From Streptococcus tangpeifui (GTDB taxonomy: Bacteria > Bacillota > Bacilli > Lactobacillales > Streptococcaceae), in the NCBI RefSeq assembly GCF_011038795.1, contig NZ_JAAKDU010000006.1, forward strand, positions 60,004 through 124,003: a stretch of 64,000 nucleotides of DNA, given 5' to 3'. The notes beneath the pieces are model-generated. The model was not told the origin of the DNA and did no database searches. It saw nothing but the letters and a program-made list of their open reading frames with translations. Of this stretch, positions 55,662 through 64,000 are shown piece after piece (the first letter of the stretch is position 1; the number at the start of each line of letters is the position of its first letter). The position numbers and the translations under genes are program-made.

Positions 55662-56630
55662 ATGAAAACTCGGATTACAGAATTATTAAATATTAAATAC
55701 CCTATTTTCCAAGGGGGTATGGCATGGGTAGCAGACGGCGATTTAGCAGGAGCTGTTTCCAATGCTGGAGGACTTGGAATTATTGGTGGCGGTAACGCCC
55801 CAAAAGAAGTTGTCAAAGCTAATATTGATAAGGTAAAATCTATTACTGATAGACCTTTCGGTGTCAACATCATGCTTTTGTCTCCTTTTGCTGATGATAT
55901 TGTTGACCTTGTTATTGAAGAAGGGGTTAAGGTGGTAACAACAGGTGCAGGCAATCCAGGAAAATATATGGAACGTTTGCACGATGCTGGTATTACAGTA
56001 ATTCCTGTAGTTCCGAGTGTCGCCCTTGCTAAACGTATGGAAAAACTAGGCGCTGATGCGGTTATTGCAGAAGGCATGGAAGCAGGCGGCCATATTGGTA
56101 AATTGACAACCATGACTCTGGTTCGCCAAGTGGTTGATGCCATTGATATCCCTGTTGTCGGTGCTGGGGGTGTAGCTGATGGTTATGGTGCGGCAGCGGT
56201 CTTTATGTTGGGTGCTGAAGCTATTCAGGTCGGAACTCGTTTTGTTGTTTCTAAAGAATCTAACGCCCATCAAAATTTCAAGAATAAATTGCTCAAGGCT
56301 AAGGACATCGACACAGTCGTTTCTGCCAATGTTGTTGGTCACCCAGTTCGGGCTATCAAAAATAAATTATCTTCATCTTATGCTCAAGCGGAAAAAGATT
56401 TCTTAGCTGGTAAGATTACTGCCCAAGAGATTGAAGAACTCGGTGCAGGTGCCCTTCGCAATGCTGTTGTTGATGGCGATGTGAAAAACGGTTCAGTCAT
56501 GGCAGGTCAAATTGCAGGTCTAGTGCGTAAGGAAGAAACCTGTGAAGAAATTTTGAAGGACCTCTACTATGGAGCTGCTAAGGTTATCAAGGAACAGGCA
56601 GCACGCTGGGCAGATGTATCGGAAGACTAA
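55662..56630 (+). CDS. fabK: Enoyl-ACP reductase II
   Basis: This FMN-dependent reductase completes each elongation cycle and replaces triclosan-sensitive FabI in streptococci. It is 322 residues with a TIM-barrel fold of the nitronate monooxygenase type: PIFQGGMAWVADGDLAGAVS, GVNIMLLSPFADDIVD, TTGAGNPGKYM, EGMEAGGHIG and VQVGTRFV-like IQVGTRFVVSKES. I chose the ATG at 55662 with AGAAGGTAAG upstream; the frame from 55620 begins within the FabT box. It heads a run of nine closely spaced genes to accA. Confidence 0.95.
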   Translation: MKTRITELLNIKYPIFQGGMAWVADGDLAGAVSNAGGLGIIGGGNAPKEVVKANIDKVKSITDRPFGVNIMLLSPFADDIVDLVIEEGVKVVTTGAGNPGKYMERLHDAGITVIPVVPSVALAKRMEKLGADAVIAEGMEAGGHIGKLTTMTLVRQVVDAIDIPVVGAGGVADGYGAAAVFMLGAEAIQVGTRFVVSKESNAHQNFKNKLLKAKDIDTVVSANVVGHPVRAIKNKLSSSYAQAEKDFLAGKITAQEIEELGAGALRNAVVDGDVKNGSVMAGQIAGLVRKEETCEEILKDLYYGAAKVIKEQAARWADVSED

Positions 56631-56703
56631 TCAAGCGAAGACCTCAGGTGGCTGATTGAGCTTAGCTTAGCAGCCATCTCTAGCCAAACTTGGAGGAAAG
56701 ACT

Positions 56704-57624
56704 GTGACGAAAACAGCATTCTTATTTGCCGGTCAAGGAGCGCAGAAGCTCGGCATGGCCAGAGATTTGTATGATACTTATCCGGTTATTAAAGAGACTT
56801 TTGACACTGCTAGTCAAATTTTAGGTTATGATGTGCGCGATTTGATTGATCGCGATGAAGAAAAACTGAATCAGACACGCTATACGCAGCCAGCTATCTT
56901 AACAACATCGGTTGCAATTTACCACCTCTTGAAGGAAAAAGGTTATGAACCCGATGTAGTTGCAGGGCTTTCTCTAGGGGAGTATTCAGCCTTAGTAGCT
57001 GCAGGTGCTTTATCATTTGAAGAAGCTGTAGCTCTTGTGGCGAAGCGTGGTGAATTTATGGAAACAGCCGCACCAGCAGGCACTGGGAAAATGATCGCTG
57101 TCATGAATACACCTGTAGAGGTTATCGAGGAAGCTTGTCAACAGGCTTCTGACAAGGGGTATGTCAGACCTGCTAATTATAATACACCGTCACAAATTGT
57201 TATTGGCGGTGATGCTGCAGCAGTCGATGCTGCAGTTGAAAATTTGAAAAAGGCAGGGGCTAAGCGTTTGATTCCGCTCAAGGTCTCAGGCCCCTTCCAC
57301 ACGGCCCTTTTAGAGCCTGCTAGTCGTCAGTTAGCTGAGGAGTTAAAAAAAGTAACCTTTTCTGATTTTAAACTTCCCTTAGTTGGTAACACCGAAGCCA
57401 AGGTTATGGATCAATCAGAGATTAAGTCTCTATTGGCACGCCAAGTCATGGAACCAGTTCGTTTCTACGATTCAATTGCGACCATGCAAGCGCTAGGCGT
57501 GACCTCTTATATTGAGGTTGGTCCTGGCAAGGTACTCTCGGGTTTTATGAAGAAAATTGATAAAACTGCAAACCTATCCCATGTTGAAGATTTGACTAGC
57601 CTTCAGGCCTTGCTAGAAAAATAG
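56704..57624 (+). CDS. fabD: Malonyl-CoA:ACP transacylase
   Basis: This enzyme loads malonyl groups onto ACP. It is 306 residues. The nucleophile is Ser90 in AGLSLGEYSAL, the catalytic His is in SGPFHTALL, and the N-terminal FAGQGAQKLGM is the conserved oxyanion loop. It starts with GTG at 56704, preceded by TTGGAGGAAAG. It lies 73 bp after fabK and 9 bp before fabG. Confidence 0.96.
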   Translation: MTKTAFLFAGQGAQKLGMARDLYDTYPVIKETFDTASQILGYDVRDLIDRDEEKLNQTRYTQPAILTTSVAIYHLLKEKGYEPDVVAGLSLGEYSALVAAGALSFEEAVALVAKRGEFMETAAPAGTGKMIAVMNTPVEVIEEACQQASDKGYVRPANYNTPSQIVIGGDAAAVDAAVENLKKAGAKRLIPLKVSGPFHTALLEPASRQLAEELKKVTFSDFKLPLVGNTEAKVMDQSEIKSLLARQVMEPVRFYDSIATMQALGVTSYIEVGPGKVLSGFMKKIDKTANLSHVEDLTSLQALLEK

Positions 57625-57633
57625 GAGATTCTT

Positions 57634-58371
57634 ATGGAATTAAGGAATAAAAATGTATTTATTACGGGTTCAACCCGTGGTATCGGTTTAGCTATCGCTC
57701 ATAAGTTCGCTAAACAAGGTGCAAATATTATTCTTAATGGCCGTTCAGCAATTTCGGATGAGCTCTTAGCTCAATTTGCTGGCTATGGCGTTAAGGTTGT
57801 AGCCATTTCAGGAGATGTCTCTGATTCAGCAGATGCTAAACGCATGATTGATGAAGCCATTGCTAGCCTAGGTTCAGTTGATGTCTTGGTAAACAATGCC
57901 GGTATCACCAATGATAAACTGATGCTCAAGATGACCGAAGAAGACTTTGAGAAGGTACTCAAGATTAATTTGACTGGGACCTTCAATATGATTCAGGCGG
58001 TTTTGAAACCGATGAGCAAAGCCCGTCAAGGAGCAATTATCAATATGTCATCTGTTGTCGGTCTCATGGGGAATGTCGGTCAGGCTAACTATGCTGCTTC
58101 TAAAGCAGGTTTGCTTGGCTTAACTAAGTCGGTTGCCCGCGAAGTGGCTGGCCGTAATGTACGGGTTAATGCTATTGCTCCGGGATTTATCGAATCAGAC
58201 ATGACGGATGCTATTCCTGAGAAGGCCAAGGAATCTATGTTGGGTCAAATTCCCATGAAGAGAATTGGCCAAGCTGAAGAAGTTGCTGATGTGGCAATAT
58301 TCTTGGCAGGTCAAGAATATATTACAGGTCAAGTTATCGCTATTGATGGTGGTATGACCATGCAAGGCTAG
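57634..58371 (+). CDS. fabG: 3-oxoacyl-ACP reductase
   Basis: This NADPH-dependent short-chain dehydrogenase reduces 3-oxoacyl-ACP. It is 245 residues. The cofactor motif is TGSTRGIGLAI (11-21), NNAG is at 87-90, and the catalytic residues are Ser140, Tyr153 and Lys157 (ANYAASKAG). TAGGAG precedes the ATG. It follows fabD by 9 bp and precedes fabF by 57 bp. Confidence 0.96.
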   Translation: MELRNKNVFITGSTRGIGLAIAHKFAKQGANIILNGRSAISDELLAQFAGYGVKVVAISGDVSDSADAKRMIDEAIASLGSVDVLVNNAGITNDKLMLKMTEEDFEKVLKINLTGTFNMIQAVLKPMSKARQGAIINMSSVVGLMGNVGQANYAASKAGLLGLTKSVAREVAGRNVRVNAIAPGFIESDMTDAIPEKAKESMLGQIPMKRIGQAEEVADVAIFLAGQEYITGQVIAIDGGMTMQG

Positions 58372-58428
58372 TCGCATGACTAGATAGCCTGTCTATTATT
58401 ATAAAAATCAAGAAATTGAGGAAGAATT

Positions 58429-59661
58429 ATGACTTTTAATCGTGTTGTTGTAACAGGTTACGGTGTCACATCACCAATCGGACACACCCCAGAAGAATTC
58501 TGGAATAGTTTGGAAAATGGAAAAATCGGTATCAAACCTATTACGAAGTTTGATACATCAGAAATTCCTGTTCATAATGCTGGTGAGATTCAAGATTTCC
58601 CATTTGATAAATACTTTGTCAAAAAAGATAAAAACCGTATGGATATGTATTCGCTTTATGCGATCTATGCAACTATGGAAGCACTTGAGAATGCTAAGCT
58701 AGATATGGATCAAGTTGATCGTGACCGGACAGGGGTTATTGTTTCCTCTGGTATCGGTGGCCTGCAAGAATTGCAAGACCAAATCATCAGGATGCACGAA
58801 CGTGGTATGAAGCGGATTCAACCAATGTTTATCCCTAAGGCTCTTTCAAATATGGCTGCAGGGAACATTTCACTTAAGCTTGGTGCTCGCGGTGTAAGCA
58901 AGTCTGTTACTACTGCTTGTGCTTCTGCTAACGATGCTATCGGTGAAGCCTTCCGTGAAATTAAATACGGTATGCACGATGTCATGTTTGCTGGAGGTGC
59001 CGAAGCTTCTATTACTAAGATTGGTATCGGTGGTTTCAATGCTCTGACTGCTCTTTCTACAACAGAAGATCCAGCTCGTTCAGCGATTCCATTCGATAAA
59101 GATCGCAATGGCTTTGTCATGGGTGAAGGTGCTGGTGTCTTAGTCCTTGAAAGCTTGGAGCACGCTCAAAAACGTGGTGCCACTATCTTGGCAGAAATTA
59201 TCGGTTACGGTGCTAACAATGATGCTTATCACATGACAACACCAACTCCAGATGGATCTGGAGCGGCTAAAGCTATGCGTCTAGCCATCAATGAAGCTGG
59301 AATTACGCCTGAACAAGTTGGCTATGTCAACGCCCACGGAACCTCAACTCAGGCCAATGAAAAAGGTGAAAGTGCAGCTATTGTCGCTGTTCTCGGTAAG
59401 AATGTCCCAGTATCTTCTACCAAATCCTTCACTGGTCATTTGCTCGGTGCAGCTGGCGGTGTTGAAGCAATCGCGACAATCGAAGCCATTCGTCATGGCT
59501 TCCTGCCAATGACAGCTGGTACTAAGGAACTGTCAGATGACATTGAGGCGGATGTCATCTATGGTGAAGGCCGCAAAGCTGATGTTGAGTATGCTATCTC
59601 AAATACCTTTGGATTCGGTGGTCATAACGCTGTTCTCGCATTCAAACGCTGGGAGGACTAA
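58429..59661 (+). CDS. fabF: 3-oxoacyl-ACP synthase II (KAS II)
   Basis: This condensing enzyme elongates acyl-ACP with malonyl-ACP, for both saturated and unsaturated chains since no FabB is present. It is 410 residues. The nucleophile is Cys164 in VTTACASANDAIG; the two His are in NAHGTSTQAN and FTGHLLGAAGG. GAGGAAGAATT precedes the ATG. accB begins 6 bp after its stop. Confidence 0.97.
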   Translation: MTFNRVVVTGYGVTSPIGHTPEEFWNSLENGKIGIKPITKFDTSEIPVHNAGEIQDFPFDKYFVKKDKNRMDMYSLYAIYATMEALENAKLDMDQVDRDRTGVIVSSGIGGLQELQDQIIRMHERGMKRIQPMFIPKALSNMAAGNISLKLGARGVSKSVTTACASANDAIGEAFREIKYGMHDVMFAGGAEASITKIGIGGFNALTALSTTEDPARSAIPFDKDRNGFVMGEGAGVLVLESLEHAQKRGATILAEIIGYGANNDAYHMTTPTPDGSGAAKAMRLAINEAGITPEQVGYVNAHGTSTQANEKGESAAIVAVLGKNVPVSSTKSFTGHLLGAAGGVEAIATIEAIRHGFLPMTAGTKELSDDIEADVIYGEGRKADVEYAISNTFGFGGHNAVLAFKRWED

Positions 59662-59667
59662 TTCAAG

Positions 59668-60129
59668 ATGAATATTTCAGAAATCAAGGATTTGATGAGT
59701 CAATTTGACCAATCAAGTTTACGTGAATTTGCCTACAGTAATAATGGGGAATCTCTGGTCCTGAGTAAAAACGATACTCAGTCTATTAATCCATCCGTAC
59801 AGCCTGCTGTTGCTCCGGCAACATCGGTTAACCCAACCCCAGCTGAGTCTGTAGCTGAGTCAGTACCAGCGCCTGCTGCCGGTTCTGCTGCAGAAGGTGA
59901 CTTAGTTGAAAGTCCTTTGGTTGGCGTGGCTTACCTTGCTCCAGCTCCTGATAAACCAGCCTTTGTTTCAGTTGGTGATAGCGTTAAAAAGGGTCAAACT
60001 CTTTTGATTATCGAAGCTATGAAGGTTATGAATGAAGTCCCAGCACCTAAGGACGGTGTGGTAACTGAAATTCTTGTCGCCAACGAAGAAGTGGTTGAAT
60101 TTGGAAAGGGCTTGGTACGCATCAAATGA
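59668..60129 (+). CDS. accB: Acetyl-CoA carboxylase biotin carboxyl carrier protein
   Basis: This 153-residue protein carries biotin between AccC and AccAD. It has an N-terminal helix region (about 1-35), a Pro/Ala/Val-rich flexible linker (about 42-75) and a biotinyl domain with the modified Lys119 in EAMKVMNEV. The start follows the fabF stop by 6 bp; the AAGATG context provides a poor ribosome-binding site, with GGGAGG at the end of fabF acting instead. Its stop overlaps the fabZ start (ATGA). Confidence 0.95.
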   Translation: MNISEIKDLMSQFDQSSLREFAYSNNGESLVLSKNDTQSINPSVQPAVAPATSVNPTPAESVAESVPAPAAGSAAEGDLVESPLVGVAYLAPAPDKPAFVSVGDSVKKGQTLLIIEAMKVMNEVPAPKDGVVTEILVANEEVVEFGKGLVRIK

Positions 60130-60548
60130 TGGACATTAATAAAATCAAAGAAGCTCTACCGCATCGCTACCCGATGCTTTTGGTTGATCGAGTGTTGGAG
60201 ATGTCTGAGGAAGAAATTGTGGCCATAAAAAATGTCACTAGCAATGAACCATTCTTTGAAGGACATTTTCCGGAATACCCTGTTATGCCAGGTGTCCTGA
60301 TTATGGAGGCTCTTGCTCAAACCGCTGGTGTTTTGGAGCTTTCTAAGGAAGGTAACCATGGAAAACTAGTCTTTTACGCTGGTATGGACAAGGTTAAATT
60401 CAAAAAACAAGTAGTACCAGGAGATCAATTAGTGATGACAGCTAAGTTTATCAAACGCCGTGGTTCTATCGCTGTTGTTGAAGCCAAGGCAGAAGTCGAT
60501 GGTAAACTAGCAGCTAGCGGTACTCTGACTTTTGCTCTAGGCAAATAA
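60126..60548 (+). CDS. fabZ: 3-hydroxyacyl-ACP dehydratase
   Basis: This hotdog-fold dehydratase makes trans-2-enoyl-ACP. It is 140 residues. The catalytic His47 is in [12 protein letters not shown] and Glu61 in [20 protein letters not shown] is the N-terminal signature. The ATG at 60126 overlaps the accB stop; the ATG at 60129 is an alternative. Its product feeds either FabK or, at C10, FabM. A 200-bp gap follows, the largest within this gene run apart from the acpP-fabK gap. Confidence 0.96.
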   Translation: MMDINKIKEALPHRYPMLLVDRVLEMSEEEIVAIKNVTSNEPFFEGHFPEYPVMPGVLIMEALAQTAGVLELSKEGNHGKLVFYAGMDKVKFKKQVVPGDQLVMTAKFIKRRGSIAVVEAKAEVDGKLAASGTLTFALGK

Positions 60549-60750
60549 TCATAGTGAGTTGGCTTTTCTAGCTGACTCTTTACTAAGCATGAAAAACTCA
60601 AGTAAATAAAAGAAAGATTAGCGAAAAAATTTTTCAACTTAACAAATAGAGACTGGCTGGATAAAGGATTCCAAAGATAGGGAGCCCTAGCCAGCTAGTT
60701 TCTTTTTCAATACGAACACTTAAGTTTTGCATCTTACTGAAAGGCAGAAT
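60549..60750 (+). promoter_or_regulatory. fabZ-accC gap with a terminator-like or attenuator hairpin
   Basis: CTGGCTGG (60653-60660) and CCAGCTAG (60691-60698) pair with one mismatch, with an inner GGG/CCC stem, followed by TTTCTTTTTC. It could partly stop transcription before accCDA. No FabT box is visible here. Confidence 0.5.
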
Positions 60751-62118
60751 ATGTTTAAGAAAATTTTGATTGCCAATCGTGGCGAAATCGCAGTGAGAAT
60801 CATTCGAGCGGCACGTGAATTGGGCGTAGAAACTGTTGCTATCTATTCAGAAGCTGACAAAGAGTCCCTCCACGTCCTCCTAGCTGATGAGGCTATCTGT
60901 GTTGGGCCAGCTCGTTCAACGGATTCTTATCTTAATATGAATGCTGTCTTATCAGCAGCTATTGTTACAGGGGCGGAGGCCATCCATCCTGGTTTTGGCT
61001 TCTTGAGTGAAAACTCTAAGTTTGCCACTATGTGTGAAGAAATGAATATTAAATTTATCGGCCCTTCTGGAACTATCATGGATAAAATGGGAGATAAAAT
61101 CAATGCCCGCTCTGAGATGATTAAGGCTCAGGTCCCTGTTATTCCTGGCTCGGACGGTGAGGTTATGACCGCTGAGGATGCCTTGAAGATTGCTGATAAG
61201 ATAGGCTATCCCGTTATGCTCAAGGCTTCTGCTGGCGGTGGCGGTAAGGGAATTCGAAAGGTAGAAAAACCTGAAGATTTAGTCTCAGCTTTTGAATCAG
61301 CCTCTCAAGAAGCTTTAGCAGCCTTTGGTAATGGAGCCATGTATATCGAGAAGGTTATCTACCCTGCCCGCCATATTGAGGTGCAAATTTTGGGAGATAG
61401 TCATGGTAATGTTATCCATCTAGGAGAACGCGATTGCTCCCTCCAGCGTAATAACCAGAAGGTTTTAGAAGAAAGTCCTTCTATCGCCATTGGTACCAGC
61501 CTACGGTCGAAAATGGGGGACGCTGCTGTTCGAGCTGCTAAAGCAGTCGGTTATGAAAATGCTGGAACCATTGAATTCTTGCTGGACGAGGATTCTGGCA
61601 ATTTCTACTTTATGGAAATGAATACCCGAATTCAAGTTGAGCACCCCGTTACCGAATTTGTTACTAATGTTGATTTAGTTAAGGAACAAATCAAGGTGGC
61701 TAATGGGCAAGAGCTGTCTTATGATCAAGAGGATATCAAAATCATCGGTCATGCTATCGAATGTCGGATTAATGCCGAAAATCCTAAGTTCAACTTTGCT
61801 CCAAGTCCTGGTAAGATTACAGACCTCTACCTGCCAGCTGGTGGTGTCGGTATGCGGGTAGATTCAGCTGTCTATCCCGGCTACACAATCCCGCCTTATT
61901 ATGATAGTATGATTGCTAAAATCATCGTTCATGGAGAAAATCGTTTCGATGCTCTGATGAAGATGCAGCGGGCCCTCTATGAATTGGAAATTGATGGAGT
62001 TTTAACTAACGCCGACTTCCAATTAGATTTAATTTCAGATCAAAATGTCATTGCTGGGGATTATGATACCTCATTCTTGATGGAGAAATTTTTGCCAGCT
62101 TATAATCAAGAGGATTAG
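60751..62118 (+). CDS. accC: Biotin carboxylase subunit of acetyl-CoA carboxylase
   Basis: This ATP-grasp enzyme carboxylates AccB-bound biotin with bicarbonate. It is 455 residues. Motifs: N-terminal [19 protein letters not shown], the glycine-rich ATP loop [28 protein letters not shown] with the catalytic residues, and the [11 protein letters not shown] region. I chose the ATG at 60751 with AAAGGCAG upstream; the in-frame TTG at 60727 adds 8 unrelated residues. accD starts 8 bp after its stop. Confidence 0.97.
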   Translation: MFKKILIANRGEIAVRIIRAARELGVETVAIYSEADKESLHVLLADEAICVGPARSTDSYLNMNAVLSAAIVTGAEAIHPGFGFLSENSKFATMCEEMNIKFIGPSGTIMDKMGDKINARSEMIKAQVPVIPGSDGEVMTAEDALKIADKIGYPVMLKASAGGGGKGIRKVEKPEDLVSAFESASQEALAAFGNGAMYIEKVIYPARHIEVQILGDSHGNVIHLGERDCSLQRNNQKVLEESPSIAIGTSLRSKMGDAAVRAAKAVGYENAGTIEFLLDEDSGNFYFMEMNTRIQVEHPVTEFVTNVDLVKEQIKVANGQELSYDQEDIKIIGHAIECRINAENPKFNFAPSPGKITDLYLPAGGVGMRVDSAVYPGYTIPPYYDSMIAKIIVHGENRFDALMKMQRALYELEIDGVLTNADFQLDLISDQNVIAGDYDTSFLMEKFLPAYNQED

Positions 62119-62126
62119 GAGGTTCT

Positions 62127-62990
62127 ATGGCTTTATTTAAAAGAAAAGATAAGTATATCCGAATCAATCCTAATCGGTCTTTGAGAACGCCTGAGAAAGC
62201 AAAACCAGAAGTTCCGGATGAACTTTTTGCTAAGTGCCCTGGCTGTAAACATGTGATTTACCAAAAGGATCTGGGAATTGAAAAGATGTGTCCAGCCTGT
62301 GGCTATAACTTTCGAATTTCGGCCTCAGAGCGCTTGGCCTTGACTGTTGACTCCGATAGCTTCGAAGAAATGTTCACGGGTCTTGAAAGCAAAGATCCTC
62401 TCAACTTTCCAAACTACAAGGATAAATTGGCTGCTGCCAAGGAAAAGACGGGCCTTGACGAAGCTGTTATGACTGGAACGGCTAAGATTGATGGCCAAGA
62501 CTTGGCTTTAGCTATTATGGATTCAAATTTCATCATGGCTTCTATGGGAACTGTTGTTGGGGAAAAAATCACCCGCCTCTTTGAATATGCAACAGAAAAT
62601 CAGCTTCCAGTTGTTATTTTCACTGCATCAGGTGGTGCTCGGATGCAAGAGGGTATCATGAGCCTCATGCAGATGGCTAAAATTTCGGCTGCTGTCAAAC
62701 GCCATTCCAATGCGGGTCTCTTCTATCTAACCGTGCTGACGGATCCAACGACCGGTGGAGTCACAGCTTCCTTTGCTATGGAAGGAGATATTATTATCGC
62801 TGAACCTCAGGCTCTTGTCGGTTTTGCTGGCCGTCGCGTGATTGAAACCACGGTTCGTCAAACCCTGCCAGAGGGCTTCCAGAAGTCTGAATTCCTTTTG
62901 GAGCATGGTTTTATTGATGCTATTGTCAAGCGGACAGAAATGAAGGAAACCATTGCTAAATTATTAGCCTTTCATGGAGGTGCCAAATGA
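62127..62990 (+). CDS. accD: Acetyl-CoA carboxylase carboxyltransferase beta subunit
   Basis: With AccA this subunit moves the carboxyl group from biotin to acetyl-CoA to give malonyl-CoA. It is 287 residues. An N-terminal four-Cys zinc ribbon (CPGC, then CPACG; about 33-55) precedes a crotonase-type domain with [21 protein letters not shown] and [24 protein letters not shown] precedes the ATG. Its end overlaps accA by 4 bp (ATGA). Confidence 0.96.
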   Translation: MALFKRKDKYIRINPNRSLRTPEKAKPEVPDELFAKCPGCKHVIYQKDLGIEKMCPACGYNFRISASERLALTVDSDSFEEMFTGLESKDPLNFPNYKDKLAAAKEKTGLDEAVMTGTAKIDGQDLALAIMDSNFIMASMGTVVGEKITRLFEYATENQLPVVIFTASGGARMQEGIMSLMQMAKISAAVKRHSNAGLFYLTVLTDPTTGGVTASFAMEGDIIIAEPQALVGFAGRRVIETTVRQTLPEGFQKSEFLLEHGFIDAIVKRTEMKETIAKLLAFHGGAK

Positions 62991-63757
62991 GTGATGTTGC
63001 CCGTATTTTAAAAGAAGCCCGTGATCAAAGTCGGATGACGACACTGGATTATGCCAAGGAAGTTTTTGATGACTTCTTTGAACTTCACGGAGATCGGCAT
63101 TTTGCTGATGATGGCGCCGTGGTTGGTGGACTTGCCTATTTAGCCGATCAACCTGTAACAGTCGTAGGTATTCAAAAGGGGAAAAATCTCCAAGATAACC
63201 TCAACCGTAACTTTGGCCAACCCAATCCTGATGGTTATCGTAAAGCCCTTCGCTTAATGAAACAGGCTGAAAAATTTGGCCGTCCTGTTGTGACTTTTAT
63301 CAATACAGCAGGTGCCTATCCAGGCATCGGCGCAGAAGAGCGCGGACAAGGAGAGGCTATTGCCAAGAATCTGATGGAAATGAGTGATCTCAAGGTTCCG
63401 ATTATTGCTATTATCATTGGTGAAGGAGGATCAGGTGGAGCCTTAGCGTTAGCTGTCGCTGACAAGGTTTGGATGCTGGAACACACAATCTATGCTATCC
63501 TCAGCCCGGAAGGCTTCGCTTCTATCCTTTGGAAAGATGGCTCCAGAGCCACTGAAGCAGCTGAATTGATGAAGTTAACAGCTGGAGAACTTTACAATAT
63601 GCAAGTCATTGACAAGGTTATTCCAGAGCATGGATACTTCACCAGTGAAATTGTTGAAAATATCAAAACTAGTTTGGTTGAAGAGTTGGATCGTCTCAGT
63701 CAACTTCCCCTAGAACAGTTGTTGGAAGAACGCTACCAACGTTTTAGAAAATTCTAA
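62987..63757 (+). CDS. accA: Acetyl-CoA carboxylase carboxyltransferase alpha subunit
   Basis: This is the partner of AccD in malonyl-CoA formation. It is 256 residues, the short Gram-positive form lacking part of the E. coli N terminus. Motifs: [41 protein letters not shown] and [17 protein letters not shown], forming the oxyanion and biotin-binding loops. Its ATG overlaps the accD stop (ATGA) and GGAGGTG lies upstream inside accD. It is the last gene of the fatty acid cluster. Confidence 0.96.
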   Translation: MSDVARILKEARDQSRMTTLDYAKEVFDDFFELHGDRHFADDGAVVGGLAYLADQPVTVVGIQKGKNLQDNLNRNFGQPNPDGYRKALRLMKQAEKFGRPVVTFINTAGAYPGIGAEERGQGEAIAKNLMEMSDLKVPIIAIIIGEGGSGGALALAVADKVWMLEHTIYAILSPEGFASILWKDGSRATEAAELMKLTAGELYNMQVIDKVIPEHGYFTSEIVENIKTSLVEELDRLSQLPLEQLLEERYQRFRKF

Positions 63758-64000
63758 TCACAAGAAAAGCTGAAAAGTCTGGGCAAGACATCCATGATGG
63801 CTCCGCCCTCACCCACAGAATAATGAAAACGGACACACAGCCCTCACTAGGTGTATAATCTTAGTGAGGGCTTTGTGGTTGACGAGTTAATGATTCTAGT
63901 AATCGAGGGCAAAACTGATCCACTCTACTGACGAGCACCCCAAAATATGCGATAAGCATGAGTATAAAAATACGACTAAAATTCGGTAGATAAGCTCTCT
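63758..64000. other. Region after accA with a perfect hairpin, no gene
   Basis: AGCCCTCACTA (63839-63849) and TAGTGAGGGCT (63862-63872) are exact inverted copies with a 12-nt loop, flanked by ACAC and TTGTGG that extend the pairing. Only three T follow, so it is a strong stem but a poor intrinsic terminator. TATAAT occurs in the loop. No gene is visible to the window end. Confidence 0.5.

Overview
The window is from a low-GC Firmicute and almost certainly a Streptococcus. Supporting signs are the Gram-positive type PolC, FabK and FabM in place of FabI and FabA, a FabT-controlled fab/acc cluster, the fused glutathione enzyme GshAB, a cel operon with an internal celR and streptococcal spacing signals. 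Several neighbour sets (gshAB next to purA, polC next to a MarR gene, pnp-SseB-cysE-small ORF-cysS-mrnC, and the cel layout) resemble, from memory, the mutans-group gene order. The species cannot be named from the sequence alone.

Layout. 1-6500: a 6-phospho-beta-glucosidase gene (cut at its 5' end) and the cellobiose PTS operon celB-celR-celC-hypothetical-celD, with a cre-like site in its promoter and two palindromes upstream. 6500-11100: a thioredoxin-fold protein, gshAB (minus) and purA. 11100-19310: a maltose/maltodextrin island made of a TreR-like GntR regulator, malQ, glgP, an endonuclease/exonuclease/phosphatase-fold protein and a MalT/PtsG-type EIICBA. Two of its promoters are near-copies of each other. 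19300-23050: tgt, a CHY zinc-finger protein, bioY and a DUF975 membrane protein. 23050-31600: polC, a 53-residue small protein with its own terminator, a MarR/FMN-reductase pair with a perfect operator, repeats and gene remains. 31600-37340: an efflux pump/TetR pair, def, a Crp-type regulator/MFS pair and a broken membrane-protein gene. 37400-48350: rpsO, adhE with Rex-like sites, a small membrane protein, then pnp-SseB-cysE-small ORF-cysS-mrnC. 48740-51570 (minus): dacA and an aspartate kinase gene. 51720-63760: a HAD phosphatase and the whole type II fatty acid synthesis cluster, fabM-fabT-fabH-acpP-fabK-fabD-fabG-fabF-accB-fabZ-accC-accD-accA.

How the genes work together. The cel and mal loci each pair import by phosphotransfer with the enzymes that feed the sugar into glycolysis, and both carry CcpA-type sites. 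AdhE reoxidises NADH at the end of mixed-acid fermentation and carries Rex-like operators. The fab/acc cluster makes acyl chains from acetyl-CoA, with FabM isomerising the C10 intermediate for unsaturated chains; FabT-type palindromes lie before fabM, fabT and fabK.

The least explained content is intergenic. A multi-hairpin repeat family occurs five times (about 23.2, 30.7, 41.0, 46.2 and 48.6 kb). Each copy ends in a terminator-like hairpin whose sequence varies while its pairing is kept. Other notable signals are a long stem at the 5' end of the pnp transcript and a 15-bp inverted repeat before the maltose PTS. I found no CRISPR array, tRNA, rRNA, intact insertion sequence or defence system.
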